From the NCBI GenBank assembly GCA_038043445.1, contig JBBTBY010000152.1:1-37419 (forward strand): 37,419 nt of DNA, read 5' to 3'. Shown piece after piece: positions 31,320 to 37,419 of the stretch (its first letter is position 1; every line of letters starts with the position of its first letter). Both the position numbers and the translations under genes were made by a program. The notes beneath the pieces are model-generated. The model was not told where the DNA came from. It was given only the letters and a program-made list of their open reading frames with translations, and made no database searches. This DNA is from Spirochaetota bacterium (GTDB taxonomy: Bacteria; Spirochaetota; Brachyspiria; Brachyspirales; JACRPF01).

Positions 31320-33946
31320 AACACTGTGGCCCGCGTGTGCGCGCCGTCTGTATTCTGGCGTCAGCCGCGGTACTCGCGCTTTACGCCGGACAGTCGGATT
31401 TCGCATCGCTGAAAGATGCCCCGCTGCCCGCTGCCTATCAGGGCCTTGTCATCTACGATATTCTCGTTAAAGGCAATGTCAATCAGGATATCGGCCGCAT
31501 CCGCGGTCTCATGGCATCAGCCCCCGGCAGAAAACTCGTGCTTTCCGAGATCAATGAGGACTTGAAGACGCTTTTCTCGACCGGCCTTTTCGATAACATT
31601 TCCATTGATGCGGCGAATGTCGGCGGGAAGGTGCTCCTTACCGTCATCGTCGATGAACGGCCGGTGGTGCGCCGCATCGAATATATCGGCAATGAAAAAA
31701 AGACGATCGAGCAGCTCAATGACACGGTGGAGCCGTATCTCAAACCGGGCGAGGTGTTCAGCCGCAGACGCCTTGATGACGCTGCCGATGCCATAACCTC
31801 GCTCTACCGCGATGACGGTTTCCTCGCCGCGTTCGTCCGTTCCGAGATGAACGCCGATGAGGCAAATGAATCGGTCGATGTGGTGTTCCGTGTCGAAGAG
31901 GGAAAGGATATACGGGTGCGGCAGGTCCGCTTCCATGGGAACAGGGAGATAGCCGAGGGCGATCTGAAGTCGGTGATGGATACGAAGGAGGATGTGTTCT
32001 TCGGCATCATCAATGAAGGAAAGTTCAAGCAGGCCGCGTTCGAGCTTGACAAAGAGAAGATAGTGACATTCTACAAGATACGCGGTTTTTACAAGGCGCG
32101 CATACGCAACGTGAAGATCGATTATCGGTGGCGCAATCCGCAGGAAAAGACCGCGAAGGACATGTTCATCGATATCGACGTTGCTGAGGGTGAAAAATAC
32201 TTCTTCGGCGATATTTCCGTCAAGGGCAATAAGCTTCTAACCACACAGTCCATCTACGACGATTTCAAGGCGAAAAAGAGCGATGTCTACAATTACGAGA
32301 TTGCCGCCACCGATCAGCAGATGCTCATGATGAAATACCGCGAGCGTGGCTATATTTTCAGTATCGTGCGCCCGGTGACCGATGTCGACGATGAGAAGCA
32401 TATCGTGAACATCATGTACGATATTTACGAAGGGGATAAGGCGCATATCGAGAACATCGTCGTCAAGGGCAATGCCAAGACGAAAGAGCATGTCATACGC
32501 CGCTTTATCGAAGTGAAAGAGGGCGAGATATTCAATGCGTTGAAGATACAGACGAGCCGCGAGAAGATATTCAATACGCAGTTCTTCAAGGATGTGAAAC
32601 TGGACGCGCGCCCCGGCACCACGGAAGGCCTCATGAACCTTGTCTTCGATGTGGAGGAGGGGCAGACAGGCATGCTCTCCGGCGGCGGCAGTTACGGCAC
32701 CGCCTCGGGACTCGGTCTGAATTTCGAGATACGCGAGATCAATTTCTTCGGCAGCGGACAGACCCTGAGCACGAAACTCGATATCAGCCAGTATACCAAG
32801 CGCATCGCGGTGAGTTTCATTGAGCCGTACGTGTTCAACCTGCCGTTCTATTTCGGCTCCGAATTGTCGTACAATGACTATGAGACGCAGGTCACCGACG
32901 TTACGAATTTCGGGGATGGAAAATATCCGAAGTACGGTACGCGAAGCATAGACCTCGGGTTGACGCTCGGTTTCTATTTCTGGGATTACTTCCGCGCACT
33001 GTTCTCCGTACGCCCGTCGTTCTTCAGTTATTACCAGATGGTCGGTGAGCCGATGTATGCTGCAACGAACGGCCCGCAGTATGTTCCGGTGTTCTATAGG
33101 ATGTCCAATGAGATGAAACGCTACCTCTATGGCGGCGGAACGAATTATTCGGTATCTACCATCGGCTGGGAGTCGCCGATGCTGTTCAATGTAACGCTCA
33201 CGCTCAATCTCACACGCGACAGCCGCAATAATATCATAAACCCCACGCGCGGATGGTCGGCAGGTATAAACGCCGATATGATATTCGGCGATACCATGCT
33301 TTCAAAGGTCGTCATGAACGGCTCGCTCGTCGTGCCGGTCAACATCGGTTCGTTCAGTTCCGCGCTTGTGTTCTTCGGCGAGTACGGCACATTGCTTGAC
33401 AGCCCGTTCAGCGGCAGCATGTCGAATATGGAAAATTATCTGTTTTATATAAATCTCCTCGAAGATGTACGCGGGTGGGATGCGGGGAGCTATGTGAATT
33501 TCAAAAGCTATCATGCGCTTCCCATTTATACCTATGCCAGTTCCGGGCAGCAGTACGCGCTCGGGAAAAGCCGCCTGCGGCTCTCCATGGAATATCGCGT
33601 ACCGGTGGTGCCGAACATGCTCGGTGCCGTCGCCTTCCTCGATGCCGGACAGACCTGGTACAGCGCGGGGCCCTATCACCCCGAGTTCTATTTCGGTGAT
33701 TTCGACAACAGCCTGCTTAATGCGAAGCATTATATCTATTCCACCGGCATCGGTCTGCGTGTGCTCATGCCCATGCTCCCGATACGGCTCTATCTTGCGA
33801 AACGTTTTGTCATGACGAGCATCGGCCCCAGGGATTTCGCGGGCGAGACCGGCGAATCGTTTTTCGGCAAGGTAGGAAGTTTCCTTAACTGGCCTTTCCT
33901 CGGTAAGGGTTGGGAATTCGTTCTCAGTATGAGCCAGACATTCTGA
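31307..33946 (+). CDS. bamA: Outer membrane protein assembly factor BamA
   Basis: 879 residues. A signal sequence (about 8-28) is followed by five POTRA domains: about 47-118, 119-200, 201-292, 293-374 and 375-452, each with the strand-helix pattern and KGN/xGN turn (VKGNVNQ, YIGNEKK, FHGNREI, VKGNKLL, VKGNAKT). Then comes a 16-strand barrel region of about 425 residues starting at MLSGGGSYGTASGLGL. A VRGWD motif takes the place of the lid-lock VRGF of loop 6, and the protein ends in Phe (MSQTF), the outer-membrane recognition signal. Five POTRAs point to BamA rather than TamA, which has three. It overlaps tamB by 13 bp, so the two are co-translated. Confidence 0.93.
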   Translation: MEILKHCGPRVRAVCILASAAVLALYAGQSDFASLKDAPLPAAYQGLVIYDILVKGNVNQDIGRIRGLMASAPGRKLVLSEINEDLKTLFSTGLFDNISIDAANVGGKVLLTVIVDERPVVRRIEYIGNEKKTIEQLNDTVEPYLKPGEVFSRRRLDDAADAITSLYRDDGFLAAFVRSEMNADEANESVDVVFRVEEGKDIRVRQVRFHGNREIAEGDLKSVMDTKEDVFFGIINEGKFKQAAFELDKEKIVTFYKIRGFYKARIRNVKIDYRWRNPQEKTAKDMFIDIDVAEGEKYFFGDISVKGNKLLTTQSIYDDFKAKKSDVYNYEIAATDQQMLMMKYRERGYIFSIVRPVTDVDDEKHIVNIMYDIYEGDKAHIENIVVKGNAKTKEHVIRRFIEVKEGEIFNALKIQTSREKIFNTQFFKDVKLDARPGTTEGLMNLVFDVEEGQTGMLSGGGSYGTASGLGLNFEIREINFFGSGQTLSTKLDISQYTKRIAVSFIEPYVFNLPFYFGSELSYNDYETQVTDVTNFGDGKYPKYGTRSIDLGLTLGFYFWDYFRALFSVRPSFFSYYQMVGEPMYAATNGPQYVPVFYRMSNEMKRYLYGGGTNYSVSTIGWESPMLFNVTLTLNLTRDSRNNIINPTRGWSAGINADMIFGDTMLSKVVMNGSLVVPVNIGSFSSALVFFGEYGTLLDSPFSGSMSNMENYLFYINLLEDVRGWDAGSYVNFKSYHALPIYTYASSGQQYALGKSRLRLSMEYRVPVVPNMLGAVAFLDAGQTWYSAGPYHPEFYFGDFDNSLLNAKHYIYSTGIGLRVLMPMLPIRLYLAKRFVMTSIGPRDFAGETGESFFGKVGSFLNWPFLGKGWEFVLSMSQTF

Positions 33947-33961
33947 TCGTCAAGTGTTTCG

Positions 33962-34822
33962 TTAAAGGTCTTTTTTGTCCTTCAGGAGCGATTTCTCTTC
34001 GCTCGAATCCTTATCGCGCTTCTGTCTGAGCTTCGTATCGACATCGGTCTCGACATCGAGGTCGCGTGTCTTCTTTATTTCATTCGCTTTCACGTCGGTG
34101 CCTTCGATGGTGACCGCGGCTTTGCCTGTGGTCTCACCTGCGCCGATGTCGCCGGAAAGCACAAGCTCTATCTTTTTTAGATTTCCCGCCATGTCGCCGA
34201 CGTTCTTTATCGAAGCGATGTCCTTGATATTGAGTATCTCCTTCACTTCACCGAAAGAATCCTTGTTAATGCTGACCACTTCGAGCTTTTTATTGGGCGC
34301 GGTAGTGAGCTCTTTCAGTTCAGGGATGCTCACTTCATTCCCGCCGCTTTTCACGGCCACCTCGCCGGTGAGCACCGCTATCTTCGTTGTGCCGGGAGAA
34401 GCCGATATGCTGAACGACGTGCCGCGAACGGCCGCTACCGCGCTCGGTGTTTCGACCGTGACCGCATCGGCGCCGTTCATGAGCTTTTTGACGCCGAAGA
34501 GCATATTGCCTTTGGAGAGGTTCATCTTCATTTTACCGGAGCGGTTCACCATGTCGTTTATCCGAACGCTCGTATTCTCCTTGAGAGTAAAGACGCCGAA
34601 ATCCTCGACCTTTATCGTTATCTCGCTCTTTGCGCCGGTCACGATGAGGTCATTGACCAGGATGGGGTCACCGGACTCCACCGATTTTGCGATCGATCTG
34701 CCGGAGTAGACCATGACCTTGCCGTTCACGCTCGTAGCGACCGCTATCTTGGAGAGATCTACGGCACCATATGAAAGCGTATACAGAAGAATACACGGTA
34801 AAACCATTCGAAGGGCTATCAT
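33962..34822 (-). CDS. Secreted FecR-domain protein
   Basis: 286 residues. A signal peptide (about 1-19, LRMVLPCILLYTLSYGA) without a lipobox is followed by a FecR domain (about 30-165): GDPILVNDLIVTGAKSEITIKVEDFGVFTLKENTSVRI, then TVETPSAVAAVRGTSFSIS and IAVLTGEVAVKS. The tail is highly charged (KKTRDLDVETDVDTKLRQKRDKDSSEEKS is the style) and lacks known domains. There is no cytoplasmic anti-sigma part, so it is not a classic FecR regulator; stand-alone exported FecR domains are common in diderm bacteria and their role is unclear. AGGAG precedes the ATG. It follows the CsgG-like gene by 80 nt on the same strand. Confidence 0.82.
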   Translation of the reverse strand: MIALRMVLPCILLYTLSYGAVDLSKIAVATSVNGKVMVYSGRSIAKSVESGDPILVNDLIVTGAKSEITIKVEDFGVFTLKENTSVRINDMVNRSGKMKMNLSKGNMLFGVKKLMNGADAVTVETPSAVAAVRGTSFSISASPGTTKIAVLTGEVAVKSGGNEVSIPELKELTTAPNKKLEVVSINKDSFGEVKEILNIKDIASIKNVGDMAGNLKKIELVLSGDIGAGETTGKAAVTIEGTDVKANEIKKTRDLDVETDVDTKLRQKRDKDSSEEKSLLKDKKDL

Positions 34823-34902
34823 AACAGGCTCCTGGATGTCATCATCAATTCTTACATTTGATATAACATACAGGCTCAGGAATCGTGAACAGATGAAAAT
34901 GT

Positions 34903-35787
34903 CTAATGTTTTGACATAGATTCTTCCCGGATACGCAGCGTCGCGAGCGGGGGGATGACTGCAGGGAATGACAGGAGCTCCATGATCGAAAAATCACGAT
35001 GTACCTCGATTATCCTGGCTTTCCCGACCAATTGCCAGGATAGCTCGCCGGGGATGAGGTTCGTGATGAGTATGTGCTTTACATTCGTCTGCCCGTCCGG
35101 AAGGGCGAAGGGTGTTTCATCACGGATGCTGACGATGTCGAAACGCTGTCCGACCACGATGCTGTGCCGTTCGCCGAGCGAGCAGTATGCCGTCCCTCTC
35201 TCTATCTTGATGATGCGCCCATCGAGCGGCGGGTATTGGAGCGCTGCGATCGCGTCCGCTATCGCTTCATCGATACAATCGGTAAGCACGGTACCTGCCG
35301 GGCTCTTGAGGAACGCGATGTCTTCCGGGCGAAGTACCGGGCAGTCGCCGTCGAGCGTACGCTCAAGCCGTTTCGTGCCCTGGTGGACGGTCCTTCCGCT
35401 CGATGCCTCGACAACACGCACGGCTATCTCGGCACTCACCTGACAGGTCGATCGCTTATCGAACGCTCGTTCGCCCGCTTTGAACGATCGCATCTCGGCG
35501 TTGATGAGATAATCCACCCCGAACACCGTGCCGCATATCTGTCCGGCCTGTCTGCTCTTGAGCGATACGCCCTGTTCGGCGATATATGCCTTTATCCGTT
35601 CGCGCTCCGGCACCGTGAACCGCTGGCTTCGCACGAAGGCGTCCGAGAGTATGAAGGTGAATGCTTCGGCTGCCGCTGCTTTCCCGCGGTATTCGACCGG
35701 AAGGATGAACAGCGAGAGTGCATGCGCCTCAAAAGCGAGCGCGAAAAGCATCGGCAGGAGAGGGCGATAGGACCGTTCCATGATCAT
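34903..35787 (-). CDS. CsgG/LpoB-like exported protein
   Basis: 294 residues. A signal peptide ends near residue 23 (ALAFEAHA), with no cysteine after it, so it is not an obvious lipoprotein. LFILPVEYRGKAAAAEAFTFILSDAFVRSQRFTVPERERIKAYIAEQGVS resembles the CsgG/TolB-N-like fold (two strands, ls..l...L, grf.vveR..i..il.EQ). The region IICGTVFGVDYLINAEM fits the next conserved strand (GxxxGADYLVxG). The C-terminal 100 residues (DGRIIKIERGTAYCSLGERHSIVVGQRFDIVSI) look like the flagellar-assembly-T/FlgT-like or SH3-like domain often attached. Start choice: ATG at 35787, or 35781, 6 and 12 nt after a -10 box, without Shine-Dalgarno. Confidence 0.7.
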   Translation of the reverse strand: MIMERSYRPLLPMLFALAFEAHALSLFILPVEYRGKAAAAEAFTFILSDAFVRSQRFTVPERERIKAYIAEQGVSLKSRQAGQICGTVFGVDYLINAEMRSFKAGERAFDKRSTCQVSAEIAVRVVEASSGRTVHQGTKRLERTLDGDCPVLRPEDIAFLKSPAGTVLTDCIDEAIADAIAALQYPPLDGRIIKIERGTAYCSLGERHSIVVGQRFDIVSIRDETPFALPDGQTNVKHILITNLIPGELSWQLVGKARIIEVHRDFSIMELLSFPAVIPPLATLRIREESMSKH

Positions 35788-35793
35788 GGCAGC

Positions 35794-35821
35794 ATAGTAC
35801 TCTGGCTATCCTTTCTGTCAA
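35794..35821 (-). promoter_or_regulatory. Promoter of the CsgG-like/FecR operon (leaderless type)
   Basis: Minus strand: -35 TTGACA (35821-35816), a 16-nt spacer, -10 TACTAT (35799-35794), then GCTGCC and the ATG at 35787. Confidence 0.7.
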
Positions 35822-35872
35822 GCCGGCACTGCCGGTGCAAGCGGCGGGACCGCTCTCCCGGCGCACCGCCTA

Positions 35873-35900
35873 TTGATTTTGCCGTCCGCTCTGGTATACT
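35873..35900 (+). promoter_or_regulatory. Promoter of the metX-metW fusion (near-leaderless)
   Basis: -35 TTGATT (35873-35878), a 16-nt spacer, -10 TATACT (35895-35900). The ATG at 35912 follows after 11 nt and no Shine-Dalgarno is present. Confidence 0.65.
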
Positions 35901-35911
35901 TTTCCGCCACG

Positions 35912-37419
35912 ATGGAAAAGATAGTTGTTGAGACAAAAATCCTCTCGCTTCCCGGCGACCACGTATTCACGCTCGATTCGGGGAAGTCGCTTCGCGGCAT
36001 GAAGATCGCTTATGAGACGTACGGGACATTGTCGGCGGCAAAAGATAATGCCATACTGATCTGTCACGCCCTTTCCGGCGATGCCCACGCGGCATTCTAC
36101 GGTTCGCCTGACGACAAGAAACCCGGCTGGTGGGATGTGATGATCGGCCCCGGCAAGCCGTTCGATACGGACAAGTACTTCATCATATCGTCAAACGTCA
36201 TCGGCGGCTGCAAGGGCTCCACGGGCCCGGCAAGCATCAATCCCGAGACGAATCGCCCGTATGGCATGACATTCCCGTTCATCACGATACACGACATGGT
36301 CCGTGCGCAATCCGTGCTCATCGATCATCTCGATATCGATACGCTCTTTGCGGTGGCCGGCGGCTCCATGGGCGGCATGCAGGCGATGGCGTGGGCGAAA
36401 ATTTTCCCCGCGCGCGTAAAGCTCTGCATCCCGATAGCCACCGCGCTCTATCAAAGTGCGCAGAACATCGCTCTCCATGAGGTCGGACGCAAATCGATAA
36501 TGAGCGATCCGAATTTCAACGGCGGCGACTACTACGGGCATGAACACCCCAAGGCGGGGCTGTCCATCGCGCGTATGGTGGGTCATATCTCCTATCTCTC
36601 CGACGATGCCATGCAGAAGAAATTCGGCAGGCGTCTGCAGAATATGGAACGCTATGCTTTCGACATCACCGATGAATTCCAGGTTGAGAGCTATCTCGAC
36701 TATCAGGGCGAAAGCTTTATCCGCCGCTTTGATGCGAATTCGTACGTCTTTATCACCCGCGCCATCGATTATTTCGATATGGGGTTTGAAACGTCGCCCG
36801 CCGGCGTTTTTGCCGATGTCACCGCGCGATTCCTTGTCCTCTCATACAGTTCCGATTGGCTGTATCCGCCGTATCAATGCGAAGAGATAGTCTCAGCGTG
36901 CAAGGCGAATGCGATACCGGTGACCTATGTGAAGGTGGAAACTGATGCGGGGCATGACGGATTCCTCATCAAGAACGATATGCATGAATCGGTGGTGCGC
37001 TCGTTCCTGGATTCCGCATACCGTGCAGAAGTCCCGGTGCGGAGCACATCGGCTGATGAGCGTCTCGATTTTCAATTCATTCTCGATGAAGTGCCGGAAG
37101 GCAGCCGCATCCTCGACCTCGGTTCGGGCGATGGGACGCTGCTCGCAAGGCTTGCGCGTTCGAAGCGATGTACCGTGCAGGGCGTTGAGATCGATCGGGC
37201 GAATTTCCTCGCCTGCGTTGATAATGGCGTCGCCGTCATGCAGCGAGACCTCAACGATGTGCTCTCCGATTACCCGGAGAACGCGTTCGATTATGTGATA
37301 TTCAATCTCACGATACAGATGACCAAGCACGCGGTGCGCGCGCTCGACGAGGCGCATCGTATCCGCCGCCGCGTCATCGCGAGCTACCCCAAATTCGGCT
37401 ACTACGCGAATCTCCTTTC
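35912..37419 (+). CDS. metX-metW: Homoserine O-acetyltransferase fused to MetW-like methyltransferase domain (3' end missing)
   Basis: The frame stays open to the window edge: 502 codons plus 2 nt. Residues 1-370 are MetX, an alpha/beta hydrolase that makes O-acyl-L-homoserine for methionine: CHALSGDAHAAF, NVIGGCKGSTGPASINP, VAGGSMGGMQAMAW with nucleophile Ser152, SYSSDWLYPP with Asp315, and AGHDGFLIKND with His348. After a short linker (about 372-384) a MetW-like Rossmann domain starts with RILDLGSGDGTLLARL (SAM site, 399-414), then QGVEIDRANFLACVDNGV, MQRDLNDVL and FDYVIFNLTIQMT. MetX and MetW are usually separate neighbouring genes; MetW is thought to assist MetX. There is no stop or start between them. 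Whether the acyl donor is acetyl- or succinyl-CoA is not decided here. Confidence 0.9.
   Translation, partial: MEKIVVETKILSLPGDHVFTLDSGKSLRGMKIAYETYGTLSAAKDNAILICHALSGDAHAAFYGSPDDKKPGWWDVMIGPGKPFDTDKYFIISSNVIGGCKGSTGPASINPETNRPYGMTFPFITIHDMVRAQSVLIDHLDIDTLFAVAGGSMGGMQAMAWAKIFPARVKLCIPIATALYQSAQNIALHEVGRKSIMSDPNFNGGDYYGHEHPKAGLSIARMVGHISYLSDDAMQKKFGRRLQNMERYAFDITDEFQVESYLDYQGESFIRRFDANSYVFITRAIDYFDMGFETSPAGVFADVTARFLVLSYSSDWLYPPYQCEEIVSACKANAIPVTYVKVETDAGHDGFLIKNDMHESVVRSFLDSAYRAEVPVRSTSADERLDFQFILDEVPEGSRILDLGSGDGTLLARLARSKRCTVQGVEIDRANFLACVDNGVAVMQRDLNDVLSDYPENAFDYVIFNLTIQMTKHAVRALDEAHRIRRRVIASYPKFGYYANLL

Noticed and set aside
33947-33961. A terminator between bamA and the convergent FecR gene
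   Set aside because: Only 15 bp separate the stops and no hairpin with a T-tract is visible.
1-37419. CRISPR arrays, tRNA or rRNA genes, insertion sequences and prophage genes
   Set aside because: I looked for spaced direct repeats, cloverleaf-like motifs, transposase or integrase reading frames and found none.

Overview
The window is a densely packed bacterial chromosome segment, fairly GC-rich, with no rRNA, tRNA, phage, transposase or CRISPR that I can see. The host is a diderm: there is a complete BamA, a TamB-like protein, TonB/ExbD and a CsgG-like protein. A SPASM-domain protein of a type I remember as spirochaete-associated, a bacterial NrpR, and a folP-cdaA-ybbR cluster make an uncultured Spirochaetota-type organism my best guess. 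That assignment is inference, held with moderate confidence.

Layout. 1-3199 (minus strand) is a branched-chain amino acid type ABC importer (livK, livH, livM, start of livG) with a terminator-like hairpin between the binding protein and the permeases. 3350-6684 (plus) is an operon of a PfkB sugar kinase, panD, a SPASM protein whose radical-SAM cysteines are gone, a small membrane protein and perhaps a 34-residue peptide. 6688-10150 (minus) holds a PseC-like aminotransferase and a GH57/DUF3536 glycoside hydrolase. 10294-13774 holds a duplicated DUF4389 membrane protein, gdhA, a small non-coding repeat element and nrpR; gdhA carries palindromes that look like NrpR operators. 13780-16383 (minus) is folP-cdaA-ybbR (folate and cyclic di-AMP). 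16548-19055 (plus) is a membrane protein, a TPR lipoprotein-like/secreted protein and a ferredoxin-containing aldo/keto reductase, followed by an orphan corrinoid protein (19156-19782). 19879-24309 holds a secreted repeat protein, a lone nuoK with a TPR gene, and a lone short nuoG. thiC follows at 24367-25656.

25836-33946 is the most suggestive block: exbD, tonB, tamB and bamA in one tightly overlapping operon, with no exbB, preceded by a near-perfect 44-nt palindrome. 33962-35787 (minus) pairs a CsgG-like protein with a FecR-domain protein. The window ends inside a metX-metW gene fusion (35912 to the right edge).

Two themes cut across the genes. First, at least five genes (GH57, nrpR, nuoG, the CsgG-like gene and metX-metW) have a good -35/-10 promoter with a 16-bp spacer whose -10 box sits only about 6-11 nt before the start codon and have no Shine-Dalgarno, so they look leaderless or nearly so. 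Genes such as livK, pfkB and the DUF4389 gene have 17-bp spacers, real leaders and good ribosome binding sites. Second, nitrogen and amino-acid handling genes (liv, gdhA, nrpR) carry related GCAAT/ATTGC dyads in their control regions.
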